DNA of 64,000 nucleotides from Mesorhizobium sp. SOD10 (lineage in GTDB: Bacteria; Pseudomonadota; Alphaproteobacteria; Rhizobiales; Rhizobiaceae). This document shows, one piece after another, positions 27,115 to 35,971 of this stretch. Under the pieces are notes generated by a model. That model made no database searches and was not told the origin of the DNA. It worked only from the letters and a program-made list of their open reading frames with translations. The DNA is taken from NCBI GenBank assembly GCA_000824805.1, contig CCNA01000002.1, positions 340,283-404,282 of the forward strand. Direction: 5' to 3'. The first letter of the stretch is position 1; each line of letters opens with the position of its first letter. The translations under genes were made by a program, and so were the position numbers.

Positions 27115-30100
27115 ATGCGCATCGAGCGTCGCTTCACCAAGCCAGAGCAGTCGGCCTATGCGGAGATCGAATTCCGCAAGGCTTTGTCGGAGATCAAGAA
27201 TCCCGACGGCTCGGTGGTGTTTCGCCTCGACAACATCGATGTGCCGGCGCAGTTCAGCCAGGTCGCGGCCGATATCCTGGCGCAGAAATATTTCCGCAAG
27301 GCCGGCGTGCCGGCGCGCCTGAAGAAGGTCGAAGAGAACGACGTCCCCTCCTTCCTGTGGCGCTCGGTTGCCGACGAGGCCGAGCTCGCCAAGCTGCCCG
27401 AGGCGGAGCGCTATGGTTCGGAGACCGATGCCCGCCAGGTCTTCGACCGGCTGTCCGGCACCTGGACTTATTGGGGCTGGAAGGGCGGCTATTTCAAATC
27501 CGAGGAAGACGCGCGCGCCTTCCGCGACGAGCTTGCCTATATGCTGGCCACCCAGCGCGTCGCGCCGAACTCGCCGCAATGGTTCAACACCGGCCTTCAC
27601 TGGGCCTACGGCATCGACGGCCCGAGCCAAGGCCACTTCTATGTCGACCCCTTCACCGGCAAGCTGACCAAGTCGAAGTCGGCTTACGAGCACCCGCAGC
27701 CACATGCCTGCTTCATCCAGAGCGTGCAGGACGACCTCGTCAACGAGGGCGGCATCATGGACCTGTGGGTGCGTGAGGCGCGCCTGTTCAAATACGGCTC
27801 GGGCACCGGCTCGAACTTCTCCATGCTGCGCGGCGAAGGCGAGAAGCTTTCCGGCGGCGGCCGCTCTTCCGGCCTGATGAGCTTCCTCAAGATCGGCGAC
27901 CGCGCGGCGGGCGCCATCAAATCGGGCGGCACGACGCGCCGCGCGGCCAAGATGGTCATCGTCGACGCCGATCATCCCGATATCGAGGACTTCATCGACT
28001 GGAAGGTCAATGAGGAGCAGAAGGTCGCCTCGCTGGTGACCGGCTCCAAGATCGTCAAGAAGCATCTCGAAGCCATCATGAAGGCCTGCGTCAATTGCGA
28101 AGGCGATGGCGACGACTGCTTCGACCCGGCGCTGAACACCGCGCTGAAGCGCGAGATCAAGGCGGCCAAGAAGGACGCCGTGCCGGAGAACTACATCTAC
28201 CGCGTCATCCAGTTCGCCCGCCAGGGCTACACCTCGATGTCGTTCAAGACCTACGACACCGACTGGGATTCGGATGCCTATCTCACCGTCTCCGGCCAGA
28301 ACTCCAACAACTCGGTGTCGCTGAAGGACAATTTCCTGCGCGCCGTGGAGGCCGATGGCGACTGGCAACTCACCGCCCGCAAGGACGGCAAGGTGCTGAA
28401 GACGCTGAAGGCGCGCGACCTGTGGGAAAAGATCGGCTACGCCGCCTGGGCGTCCGCCGATCCGGGCCTGCACTTCAACACGACGATGAACGACTGGCAC
28501 ACCTGCGCTTCGGCCGGTGCGATCCGGGCCTCCAACCCGTGCTCGGAATACATGTTCCTCGACGACACGGCCTGCAACCTCGCCTCGATCAACCTCCTGC
28601 CCTACCGCAAGGAAGACGGCACGATCGACATCGCCGCTTACGAGCACACCGTTCGGCTGTGGACCATCGTGCTCGAAATCTCGGTGATGATGGCGCAGTT
28701 CCCGTCCAAGGAGATCGCCAAGCTCTCCTACGACTACCGCACGCTCGGCCTCGGCTACGCCAATATCGGCGGCCTGCTGATGACCTCGGGCATTCCTTAC
28801 GACTCCGATGAGGGCCGTGCGATCTGCGCAGCGCTCACTGCGATCATGACCGGCGTCGCCTATTCGACCTCGGCCGAGATGGCTGCCGAGCTCGGCGCCT
28901 TCCCGGACTATGACCGCAACGCGCAGAACATGCTGCGTGTCATGCGCAATCACCGCCGCGCCGCTTACGGAGATAAGGACGGCTACGAGAAGCTCTCCGT
29001 CAATCCGGTGCCGCTGGTCGCGTCCGACCTGAAGCAGCAGGAACTGGCCGAGCACGCCCGCACCGCCTGGGACCGCGCCATCGAGCTCGGCGAGGAGCAC
29101 GGCTACCGCAACGCGCAGGCGACCGTGATCGCGCCGACCGGCACGATCGGTCTCGTCATGGATTGCGACACCACCGGCATCGAGCCCGACTTCGCGCTGG
29201 TGAAGTTCAAGAAGCTCGCCGGCGGCGGCTACTTCAAGATCATCAACCGCGCCGTGCCGGAAGCGCTCAGAACGCTCGGCTATTCCGAAAGCCAGATCGC
29301 CGAGATCGAGACCTATGCCGTCGGCCATGGCAACCTCAACCAGGCGCCGGGCATCAACCCGTCGACGCTGAAGGCCAAGGGCTTCACCGACGAGAAGATC
29401 GCGGCGCTCAATGCGGCGCTGAAGTCGGCCTTCGATATCAAGTTCGTGTTCAACCAGTGGACGCTCGGCGCCGACTGGGTAAAGGAGACGCTCGGCTTCA
29501 CCGACGAGCAGCTCGGCGACTTCTCCTTCGAGATGCTGCCGGCGCTGGGCTTCTCCAAGAAGGATATCGATGCCGCCAACATTCATGTCTGCGGTGCCAT
29601 GACGCTGGAAGGCGCGCCCTTCCTCAAGGCCGAACATCTTCCAGTGTTCGACTGCGCCAGCCCCTGCGGCAAGATCGGCAAGCGCTCGCTCTCGATCAAC
29701 AGCCACATCCTGATGATGGCCGCGGCCCAGCCCTTCATCTCGGGTGCCATCTCCAAGACCATCAACATGCCGAACGAGGCGACGGTCGAGGACGCCAAGA
29801 ACGCCTATATGCTGTCCTGGAAGCTGGCGCTGAAGGCCAACGCGCTTTACCGCGACGGCTCGAAGCTGTCGCAGCCGCTCAACGCCTCGCTGCTCGCCGA
29901 TGACGACGAGGATGAGGACGAGGCGATCGAGCAGCTGATTGCGGCCCCCGCCGCGCAGCGCGCCGTGCAGGTGACGGAAAAGATCGTCGAGCGCGTGGTC
30001 GAGCGTCTCTACCGCGACCGCGAGAAGCTGCCGAACCGCCGTAAGGGCTACACGCAGAAGGCCGTCGTCGGCGGCCACAAGGTGTATCTCCGCACCGGCG

Positions 30101-30891
30101 AGTTCGACGACGGTCGCCTGGGCGAGATCTTCATCGACATGCACAAGGAGGGCGCTGCCTTCCGCGCCATGATGAACAACTTCGCCATCGCCATCTCGCT
30201 CGGCCTGCAATATGGCGTGCCGCTCGACGAATATGTCGAGGCCTTCACCTTCACCAAGTTCGAGCCGGCCGGCATGGTTCAGGGCAACGACGCGATCAAG
30301 AACGCCACGTCGATCCTCGACTATGTGTTCCGCGAGCTCGCGGTCTCCTATCTCGGCCGCCACGACCTTGCCCATGTCGACCAGTCGGACTTCGACAAGA
30401 CGGCGCTCGGCCGCGGCATCACCGAAGGCAAGGCGACACCCTTCTCCAAGGGCCTCTATCGCGGCGCCTCGCCGGTGAAGCTGGTGTCGGGCATCGGCAG
30501 CGAGCCCAAGGGCTTCGGCGGCTCAACGTCGACGCCGGCCCCTGCCCGCGCCGCGCCCACGGCCTTCGCCGGCTCCAACGTGCTGGCGCTGAAGCCGGCC
30601 AGCGACGAGGCACTCGCCTACAAGCGCGACTATGAGGAGCGCGCCCGGGAACTGGCCGAGGATATGGTGGAAGAAGAAGCCGAAGCCGCCGGCGGCGCCG
30701 AGGCGCTCTTCACCGACGCCGCCGCCAACGAGGCCGCCGAGGCGAAGAAGCTCGCCGCGACAAGGCGCCAGCAATCGCTGCTCCAGGGATACACCGGCAA
30801 CGAATGCTCCGAGTGCCACAACTTCACCATGGTGCGGAACGGCACCTGCGAGAAGTGCGACACGTGCGGTTCGACGAGCGGGTGCAGCTGA
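27115..30891 (+). CDS. nrdJ: Vitamin B12-dependent (class II) ribonucleoside-diphosphate reductase
   Basis: A 1,258-residue enzyme that makes deoxyribonucleotides with adenosylcobalamin as radical source, so it works with or without oxygen. The catalytic barrel has NSPQWFNTG, the [10 protein letters not shown] substrate cysteine region, the radical-site segment [20 protein letters not shown] and [15 protein letters not shown]. Residues about 940-1130 form an insert with an acidic patch. The C-terminus carries [18 protein letters not shown] and a final SGCS: a zinc ribbon plus the cysteines that re-reduce the active site. It is the only ribonucleotide reductase here. Control by NrdR is likely from the boxes in front. 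A weak SD (AAAGGGA) precedes the ATG. Confidence 0.97.
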   Translation: MRIERRFTKPEQSAYAEIEFRKALSEIKNPDGSVVFRLDNIDVPAQFSQVAADILAQKYFRKAGVPARLKKVEENDVPSFLWRSVADEAELAKLPEAERYGSETDARQVFDRLSGTWTYWGWKGGYFKSEEDARAFRDELAYMLATQRVAPNSPQWFNTGLHWAYGIDGPSQGHFYVDPFTGKLTKSKSAYEHPQPHACFIQSVQDDLVNEGGIMDLWVREARLFKYGSGTGSNFSMLRGEGEKLSGGGRSSGLMSFLKIGDRAAGAIKSGGTTRRAAKMVIVDADHPDIEDFIDWKVNEEQKVASLVTGSKIVKKHLEAIMKACVNCEGDGDDCFDPALNTALKREIKAAKKDAVPENYIYRVIQFARQGYTSMSFKTYDTDWDSDAYLTVSGQNSNNSVSLKDNFLRAVEADGDWQLTARKDGKVLKTLKARDLWEKIGYAAWASADPGLHFNTTMNDWHTCASAGAIRASNPCSEYMFLDDTACNLASINLLPYRKEDGTIDIAAYEHTVRLWTIVLEISVMMAQFPSKEIAKLSYDYRTLGLGYANIGGLLMTSGIPYDSDEGRAICAALTAIMTGVAYSTSAEMAAELGAFPDYDRNAQNMLRVMRNHRRAAYGDKDGYEKLSVNPVPLVASDLKQQELAEHARTAWDRAIELGEEHGYRNAQATVIAPTGTIGLVMDCDTTGIEPDFALVKFKKLAGGGYFKIINRAVPEALRTLGYSESQIAEIETYAVGHGNLNQAPGINPSTLKAKGFTDEKIAALNAALKSAFDIKFVFNQWTLGADWVKETLGFTDEQLGDFSFEMLPALGFSKKDIDAANIHVCGAMTLEGAPFLKAEHLPVFDCASPCGKIGKRSLSINSHILMMAAAQPFISGAISKTINMPNEATVEDAKNAYMLSWKLALKANALYRDGSKLSQPLNASLLADDDEDEDEAIEQLIAAPAAQRAVQVTEKIVERVVERLYRDREKLPNRRKGYTQKAVVGGHKVYLRTGEFDDGRLGEIFIDMHKEGAAFRAMMNNFAIAISLGLQYGVPLDEYVEAFTFTKFEPAGMVQGNDAIKNATSILDYVFRELAVSYLGRHDLAHVDQSDFDKTALGRGITEGKATPFSKGLYRGASPVKLVSGIGSEPKGFGGSTSTPAPARAAPTAFAGSNVLALKPASDEALAYKRDYEERARELAEDMVEEEAEAAGGAEALFTDAAANEAAEAKKLAATRRQQSLLQGYTGNECSECHNFTMVRNGTCEKCDTCGSTSGCS

Positions 30892-30913
30892 CGCCCGTCC
30901 GAAGCTAATCAAC

Positions 30914-30939
30914 GCGTGCGAGGTAAGCTCCTCGCACGC
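30914..30939 (+). terminator. Perfect 10-bp hairpin 22 bases after nrdJ
   Basis: Stem gcgtgcgagg / cctcgcacgc with the loop taagct. It follows the nrdJ stop directly and probably ends the transcript, but no T-run follows, so it may act as an RNA 3'-end stabiliser or with Rho. Confidence 0.55.
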
Positions 30940-31044
30940 AAACGTCTTCAACTCATAAGGGGCCAATCAGCTTGGCACTTGCTCGCGGGGGCGTTGACCT
31001 GCGCCGAGAATGCTATGGCCACGGCTCCCTTGAAGTGACGGACG

Positions 31045-32610
31045 TCATCCTCGAAGCTGGGCTATCAATTCCTGGAATATAACGGAAGGTATACGCTGCA
31101 CGCGGGGACGATTTAGAGCGACCGAGAGAATTGAAAAGTTCGAAAATTGGCCTTTGGTTTGATCGAAATCTATGCTTGCTTTGAAATAAGCCTTCTGCAT
31201 GACCTCGGCAACCACAATATCGCCCTGCATCTCTAGAAAAATGAAAGCCCCTGTGCATTCCTCATTGCGGTATTTACTTTTCGGAATTCTTATCGTCCAG
31301 AGGAATCCCGCTAACTCGTAGGAGAACTCAATGGTTGAAATTTGATCCTCTGCATATTCCATTCGTATTATTTCAATATCTTGTATTCCGCCAAAGTCTA
31401 GCACCGAGAAACTCGCAACGCTCCGTAAACATCGCCAGGGAACATTCGCTGAACGCAAGAACTTCTTCATTTCTCTCGCTGACAGTTTTTCAAGAAAGGC
31501 AATCGTCGACTCACTGGCAATTGCCTCGAGGTGGGTGCCCCATTTGCCAACGAAAGCTTCGAGTTCATTCTCCTCAGGCCAAGCCTTCCTGTTCCTTGCG
31601 GAAGGAGGCGTAGAGCAAGCTAAAAGTCTTAACTCTGCGTCCGACAGCGCAAACTTCACATCTCCCCAGGGGTTTCGGCTAACTTGCCGCTTGATCCTCA
31701 CGAGCCCCATCGCCTTGGCGTGCAGGAGACTCGCCCTCCCATGACGGGCAAGCTTCGGTACAGTTCCCTTCAATTTAAGCTGAAAAGCATCCCAAATCAA
31801 AGTTATGTATGAAGGTCCACCCTCAAAGGAGGAGGATACGATTCCGACTAAAAGTCCGTCGGAATTGAGGACGGGGCCGCCGCTCATCCCTCCAAGAACA
31901 TCCATCTCTACTTCACAACAAGGAGAGATCATTCGCTCACCTCGCCCACAAGGGAAAACTGCCGTCACCAATCCTGAAGATACGATCAAGCTCACGAGAG
32001 CAGTGCCGTCTTCAATTCTCTGATGCCTAAATCCAAGTGCCCAAAGACGTTCGCCAACAAGCGGCAATGCTATTTGCATTGGGGCCAGCATTAGGGGAGA
32101 CGTTTCGTAGGCGGCAGAATTTAATGTGCAGCTAATCAGGGATAGGTCTGAAATGACATCCCGAGTCTCATCAAACTTGCTGATGACTGAGCTCGCCACG
32201 ATCTCTTGTGGGAGCCATGCCCGTGCCGCGCCTGGCAGAAAAGTCAAAAAAACGGGAGATATAGCATCGACAGCCATGCACTCCTCAATTACATGAGTTG
32301 CGGTAAGGAGAAGCCCTGGACCGACCATCACCCCGCTGCCAAGAATTGTTATCTCTCTTTCTTCCATCTTGGCTACGGCCACTAAAGCGTCCCCGGCATC
32401 ATACAAAGAGGCTAGTGGTCCGATACCGTCTTCGGCAGAAAACAAAATTGACTTCCATGACAGTGGCATTTCCGACAGTTTAGAGTTGTTTTTTGTAACT
32501 GATACTGGATGCGTTGTTTTATCACTCTCAGGATGAATTCGCATTCGGGTGCCGCCCCTATCGGCGAGAAGCCTAATGATGAAGCTACCAGTAGGGGCTT
32601 TCCTAGTCAT
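31045..32610 (-). CDS. Trypsin-like serine protease on an A+T-rich island
   Basis: A 521-residue protein whose residues about 60-265 form a chymotrypsin-fold protease. His106 (LLTATHVIEE), Asp155 (VISDLSLI) and Ser243 (LGGMSGGPVLNSDG) make a complete triad. No signal peptide or membrane helix is evident, so it is probably cytoplasmic, unlike DegP-type enzymes, and there is no PDZ domain. Residues about 300-521 match nothing I recognise and may be a sensing or substrate domain. Its A+T-rich sequence and codon use (AGA, TTA, ATA) differ sharply from the neighbours, which points to recent transfer. I use the ATG at 32610; a TTG four codons earlier is possible. It could be a stress or phage-defence protease. 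Confidence 0.75.
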   Translation of the reverse strand: MTRKAPTGSFIIRLLADRGGTRMRIHPESDKTTHPVSVTKNNSKLSEMPLSWKSILFSAEDGIGPLASLYDAGDALVAVAKMEEREITILGSGVMVGPGLLLTATHVIEECMAVDAISPVFLTFLPGAARAWLPQEIVASSVISKFDETRDVISDLSLISCTLNSAAYETSPLMLAPMQIALPLVGERLWALGFRHQRIEDGTALVSLIVSSGLVTAVFPCGRGERMISPCCEVEMDVLGGMSGGPVLNSDGLLVGIVSSSFEGGPSYITLIWDAFQLKLKGTVPKLARHGRASLLHAKAMGLVRIKRQVSRNPWGDVKFALSDAELRLLACSTPPSARNRKAWPEENELEAFVGKWGTHLEAIASESTIAFLEKLSAREMKKFLRSANVPWRCLRSVASFSVLDFGGIQDIEIIRMEYAEDQISTIEFSYELAGFLWTIRIPKSKYRNEECTGAFIFLEMQGDIVVAEVMQKAYFKASIDFDQTKGQFSNFSILSVALNRPRVQRIPSVIFQELIAQLRG

Positions 32611-32724
32611 CTCTTCTCGCAATCAACTTAGGAAGACAAAATAGAACAAAGTTCGGATTAGGTAATCGCATCCGAACATCGCATTCAAACGAGATGCTTG
32701 CCTGCTATCAGTTCGTGAATAAGA

Positions 32725-33159
32725 ATGGCTCTGTCCAACGTCGTACTGAACGCCCAAAACCCACAGATACGCACGATCGACCACATCACCATCGAAGTGA
32801 GCGACCTCGACAAGAGCAAGCTCTTCTACGAAAAGGCCTTTGCGCCTTTGGGCTATCGCCTCTCCTTCGGCAAGGAAGGCGTGTTCTGGGCCTTCGATGT
32901 CGGCAATGGCTGCCTGTTCGAGATCCAGAGCACCGGCGAGACGCCGCCGCTCGCCCATCTGCACGTCGCCTTCAGGGTGAAGAGCAAGGCACAGGTCGAT
33001 GCATTCTATCGGGCGGCACTTGAGGCGGGTGCTGCGGACCACGGCGCGCCTGGGCCGCGCCCGGATTATGCCGAGAACTACTACGCCTGCTTCGTGCTCG
33101 ATCCCGATGGATATAACATCGAGGCGATGATCAACGAGGCCTCCGCTTCGTCATCCTAG
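32725..33159 (+). CDS. VOC family (glyoxalase-like) protein with altered ends
   Basis: A 144-residue vicinal-oxygen-chelate protein. The domain starts at IDHITIEVSDLDKSKLFYEKAF and includes APLGYRLSFGKEG, HLHVAFRV and the metal ligand region YYACFVLDPDGYNIEA. The likely metal ligands are His in IDHIT and Glu in NIEA. In close relatives the protein begins at MIDH; here about 16 residues (from MALSNVVL) precede it, and the codon before ATC-GAC is ACG instead of ATG. The 5' end coincides with the edge of the A+T-rich island, and the stop codon lies in a dispersed repeat. The gene may therefore be rebuilt at both ends. The substrate is unknown. Confidence 0.78.
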   Translation: MALSNVVLNAQNPQIRTIDHITIEVSDLDKSKLFYEKAFAPLGYRLSFGKEGVFWAFDVGNGCLFEIQSTGETPPLAHLHVAFRVKSKAQVDAFYRAALEAGAADHGAPGPRPDYAENYYACFVLDPDGYNIEAMINEASASSS

Positions 33160-33303
33160 GGCAAAGCAAGGAGCGAAGCGACGCGCGTAGACCCTAGGAT
33201 CCATGCCGTTACTTCAAGGCGTTGCAGCGTTTCAGAATTCTGCACCGTTCATGCTACGACAATGGTCACGGCATGGATCCTCGGGTCAAGCCCGAGGATG
33301 ACG
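33149..33303. repeat. Dispersed palindromic element (mesorhizobial type)
   Basis: An imperfect inverted repeat of about 155 bases. The left arm (33149-33212) runs cgtcatcctagggc ... ggatccatgccg, the right arm (33265-33303) reads cggcatggatcctcgggtca then agcccgaggatgacg. Each arm can fold into its own hairpin; the left arm also has an extra 25-base loop. I recognise this motif as frequent between genes in mesorhizobia. Its left edge supplies the stop codon of the VOC gene. Confidence 0.7.
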
Positions 33304-33354
33304 ATCGCGCGCTGCGGGGCGCCAAGCCCAGGGGCGGCGCTTCCGTCTAGCATG

Positions 33355-33402
33355 CCTCATCCGGCCGCTTCGCGGCCGCCTTCTCCCACAAGCGGAGAAG
33401 GG
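33355..33402. repeat. Dispersed intergenic repeat with ctcatccgg ... cttctccc/ggagaag hairpin
   Basis: Two hairpins side by side: ggccgc-ttc-gcggcc and ccttctccc-acaagc-ggagaagg. A related copy, in the other orientation, lies behind purB (62273-62330). It is a common rhizobial intergenic repeat type. The 349-base interval 33160-33508 otherwise shows no gene. Confidence 0.65.
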
Positions 33403-33508
33403 AAGAAGCGATCCTGCCGGTTCTCATGGGAACTCCAAACCGAAAACGCAGTTCACTAGTGCGTGGAATCGCAGGAACTTCACCGCACCCGCGAGGAGCC
33501 GGAAGCAA

Positions 33509-33748
33509 ATGAACGCGGTGCCGCCGAAGGAAATGGACGTCGTCCTGCAGCAACTGCCGCTGAGGATCGGCGCCTATGTGCCCGACGATCTGCTGGAGGA
33601 TTGGTTCGCGCCGGGAACGGGCATGCGCCCTGTCAGCGATGAAGCGCTTGCTGCCGCCGCCCGCTACGGACGACAGTTCGAATGTGAATTCAAGTACTAC
33701 CCCGAGAGGATGGAAGGCGTGTTCTGGAAATGGGTTCCAGCGCTCTGA
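33509..33748 (+). CDS. Small hypothetical protein, 79 residues
   Basis: A short acidic protein (MNAVPPKEMDVVLQQL...) with an aromatic C-terminus FECEFKYYPERMEGVFWKW. GAGGAG and GGAAG stand at good distance before the ATG, and the composition is like a genuine high-GC gene. I do not recognise the family and see no motif. It is followed 28 bases later by another small gene on the same strand; the two may form a small operon bordered by dispersed repeats. Confidence 0.5.
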   Translation: MNAVPPKEMDVVLQQLPLRIGAYVPDDLLEDWFAPGTGMRPVSDEALAAAARYGRQFECEFKYYPERMEGVFWKWVPAL

Positions 33749-33776
33749 TTTCGGACACGCCGGCGGAGCAAAAACA

Positions 33777-33950
33777 ATGATGGAAGAGAAGGTTCGCGAG
33801 GCAATCGTCTCGGAGCTTGAGCGTCAATCGGAATCCGATCCTTCGAGACTGCGCATCGAATTGGACGAAGATCGCCTCATTGCAAACGGCGATATCGACC
33901 TCTTGGCGCTTGCCACGGCGATCGTCGGCGCCGTGGCGGGCGCGCCTTAG
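33777..33950 (+). CDS. Small hypothetical protein, 57 residues
   Basis: A short protein starting MMEEKVREAIVSELERQ, mostly helical and acidic, ending in a hydrophobic stretch LLALATAIVGAVAGAP. GGAG lies about 9 bases before the ATG. No family recognised. It is below common length limits and may be missed by gene callers. It follows the 79-residue gene in the same direction. The small hydrophobic tail could associate with the membrane, but this is inference. Confidence 0.45.
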   Translation: MMEEKVREAIVSELERQSESDPSRLRIELDEDRLIANGDIDLLALATAIVGAVAGAP

Positions 33951-33956
33951 AGCCCG

Positions 33957-34035
33957 CGAACCGGTTTCGGGATAAAGACATGCGTCAAACCAGAAACCCA
34001 AAGCGCATGAGCCTGCAAGGTCGCGACGCGCTTTA
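33957..34035. repeat. Dispersed repeat gaaccggtttcggg...gcgctttag
   Basis: A segment with the core ccggtttcgggataaagaca and aaagcgcatgagc that I recognise as a recurring mesorhizobial intergenic sequence. It contains no gene and lies between the small ORF pair and the NAD-binding protein gene. It starts 7 bases after the stop codon at 33950. Confidence 0.5.
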
Positions 34036-34058
34036 GAGGTAACGCGCGAGGAGCACCG

Positions 34059-34970
34059 ATGAAGGTTGCTGTGTTCGGCGGGACCGGGTTTCTCGGCCGC
34101 AGGATCGTCGAGCGGCTGCTGGACAAGGGCTTTGAAGTGCGGGCGGTGTCCCGCCGAGCAAGGCGGGCAGCGGTCGGCTCGGGAGCGAAGGCGCCCGATC
34201 AGGTCAATGCGGATATTCTGGACAGATCATCGATCGGCCCGGCAATTGCCGGATCAGATGCGGTGGTGAACGCGGTCAGCCTTTATGTCGAGCATGGCGG
34301 CTTGACATTCGAAAGGATGCACGTGACGGCCGCGGCCGATTTGGCGAGCGCCGCGCGGCAAGCCGGGGTCGAACGGCTTGTCCATATCTCGGGGATAGGC
34401 GCGGATCGGCGATCCGCATCGAGGTATATCAAGGCACGCGGGCGCGGAGAAGACGCGGTCAGGAATTCGTTTCCAGACTCGATTGTCCTGCGCTCGGCCG
34501 TCATGGTCGGGCCGGACGACGCTTTTCTCACAACCCTTGCTCGACTGGTCCGGCTGCTGCCCGTCTATCCGCTATTCGGCCGGGGAGCTACGCGGCTTCA
34601 GCCCGTCTATGTCGGCGACGTCGCTGAAGCGGTGGGCCGGCTGCTCGCCGATCCTATCCAGGACATGTCTACGTTCGAAGTCGGCGGTCCCCGTATTTTG
34701 CCTTACAGGGAGCTGGTTCGCGAAATCGCCCGAAGGTTCGGCGCTCATCCGATCCTGGTGCCCATGCCGTTCGCCGCCTGGAACGTCCTGGCGGGAGTGG
34801 CGGAATTTCTCCCGACGCCGCCTTTCACACGCAACCAGATCGATCTCATGCGTCAGGACAACGTGACGACAGGCGGCATTCCGGGGCTGCAGGAACTCGG
34901 CGTCGAGCCACTGGACATCGAGCAGGTCATCCGCATGATCGAAGGAAGCGGCATCAAAACAAGGATTTAA
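34059..34970 (+). CDS. NAD(P)-binding protein, complex I NDUFA9-like / atypical SDR
   Basis: A 303-residue extended or atypical SDR. The glycine motif is VFGGTGFLGRRIV at the very N-terminus. The body has VNAVSLYVEHG, the family-typical ISGIGAD and LQPVYVGDVAEAVGRLL, and FEVGGPRILPYRELVREI at the C-terminal substrate side. This is the pattern of the NDUFA9-like proteins that bacteria carry apart from complex I, often with suspected quinone or lipid-related roles. No YxxxK catalytic pair is evident. GAGGAG lies 5 bases before the ATG. It is not in an operon with a recognisable pathway. Confidence 0.85.
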   Translation: MKVAVFGGTGFLGRRIVERLLDKGFEVRAVSRRARRAAVGSGAKAPDQVNADILDRSSIGPAIAGSDAVVNAVSLYVEHGGLTFERMHVTAAADLASAARQAGVERLVHISGIGADRRSASRYIKARGRGEDAVRNSFPDSIVLRSAVMVGPDDAFLTTLARLVRLLPVYPLFGRGATRLQPVYVGDVAEAVGRLLADPIQDMSTFEVGGPRILPYRELVREIARRFGAHPILVPMPFAAWNVLAGVAEFLPTPPFTRNQIDLMRQDNVTTGGIPGLQELGVEPLDIEQVIRMIEGSGIKTRI

Positions 34971-35263
34971 GGCGCGTCGCCTCGGATCCGCTTGGTCGCG
35001 ACGCGCTTCAACGCGACCGCCACGTCGGCGGAGCCTTCTGCGGTCGGGCTGGGAAATATTGGCTGCTCCGGAGGGATCTCAGGTGGAGTGTTCGGCGGAA
35101 TATCCGGAGGTCCCCTCCCCGGTCCGGGGATGGGATCGGGTGAAGGCGGAGGAACGCCAGGTGGTTCTCCAGGCGGGTTTTCCGGCGGAGCTGGAGGCCG
35201 GGCCGGCTCGGGACTGGGATCGCCCGGCGTCGTTTCGGGGTTGTTCGGGTCTGGATTGTTCAT
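34967..35263 (-). CDS. Proline-rich small hypothetical protein, 98 residues
   Basis: Starts MNNPDPNNPETTPGDP and is made largely of Pro, Glu, Gly and Asp in repeats of PPxxP or PGxPP type, ending in a basic tail (VALKRVATKRIRGDAP). Such a chain would be extended and disordered. A GGGAG ribosome binding site precedes the ATG on the minus strand. Similar short Pro-rich proteins occur in rhizobia without known function. Its stop overlaps the stop region of the NDUFA9-like gene by four bases. Repetitive DNA can give open frames by chance, so confidence is moderate. Confidence 0.5.
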   Translation of the reverse strand: MNNPDPNNPETTPGDPSPEPARPPAPPENPPGEPPGVPPPSPDPIPGPGRGPPDIPPNTPPEIPPEQPIFPSPTAEGSADVAVALKRVATKRIRGDAP

Positions 35264-35318
35264 TGCAGGCTCCCGAGTGATACGGCCGGCGCTGGCTGAC
35301 GGGAAAAGCCTTCGCCAC

Positions 35319-35789
35319 TCAGGCGGCATGTTCGTATGTGCCCACGAGCTCCGCCGCCTCGATCGCGTGGCGCCGGGCCTCCTTCCAGATTTCCTTGACG
35401 CCGGCCTGGCCGGGAACGCCGAGGCTCGGCACATCGAGAGCCGCCAGCCGGAAATGGTAGTGATGAACTCCGTGCCCGACCGGCGGGTCCGGGCCGTCGT
35501 AGGAGGCATTGCCGAAGTCGTTCTTCCCCTGCTGGAGCGCTTCGGTTCCCGGCTTCCCGTCCTCGCCCTCGGCAAGTTGCTCGACGTCGGGCGAAATGTT
35601 GAACACCGCCCAGTGGCAGAACGTCCCACGCGGCGCATCGGGGTCGTCCACGACGAGAACCAGGCTCCTGGTCCCGTCAGGAACCCCCGACCATTTCAGA
35701 GGCGGAGAAACGTTTTCGCCATCGCGGGTGAAACGCTCGGGAATGGGATCGCCGTCGGCGAACGCCGGGCTGATCAGTGTGAGTGGCAT
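35319..35789 (-). CDS. YbhB/YbcL family (PEBP, Raf kinase inhibitor-like) protein
   Basis: A 156-residue phosphatidylethanolamine-binding-protein homolog. The anion-pocket motifs are visible: VVDDPDAPRGTFCHW, the conserved Pro/Gly loop FNISPDVEQLAEG, and YDGPDPPVGHGVHHYHF. The E. coli relatives have unknown roles. I use the ATG at 35789; the longer open frame upstream runs antisense through the gap and is not protein-like. The gene lies 55 bases downstream of the Pro-rich protein start, and 182 bases separate it from the GH25 gene. The interval 35790-35971 holds no gene that I can support. Confidence 0.92.
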   Translation of the reverse strand: MPLTLISPAFADGDPIPERFTRDGENVSPPLKWSGVPDGTRSLVLVVDDPDAPRGTFCHWAVFNISPDVEQLAEGEDGKPGTEALQQGKNDFGNASYDGPDPPVGHGVHHYHFRLAALDVPSLGVPGQAGVKEIWKEARRHAIEAAELVGTYEHAA

Positions 35790-35971
35790 GTTGGTCCCTT
35801 CCGCTTTGATGCCGCAAGGTGCCTTAGCCGCACGACATCCTTGGTCGATTCCAACGAATGCCTGAGCGGATCGTTCCCGGTCGCAGCGAATTGCGGCGCG
35901 CATGCAGGTGTGTTTGTGGTCGGACGTCACGGCCTCTGCCACCGAAACAGTCGAGGCAATCCGAAAGCGGC

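Noticed and set aside
26890..30375. A 1,161-codon open frame on the minus strand opposite nrdJ
   Set aside because: It is antisense to the well-defined nrdJ gene; the translation is low-complexity Arg/Gly/Leu/Ala without domains, as expected from GC-rich antisense frames.
30892..32724. tRNA, integrase or flanking direct repeats marking the A+T-rich island as an integrated element
   Set aside because: No tRNA gene, integrase or convincing att-like repeat is visible at either edge, so the island is called from composition only.
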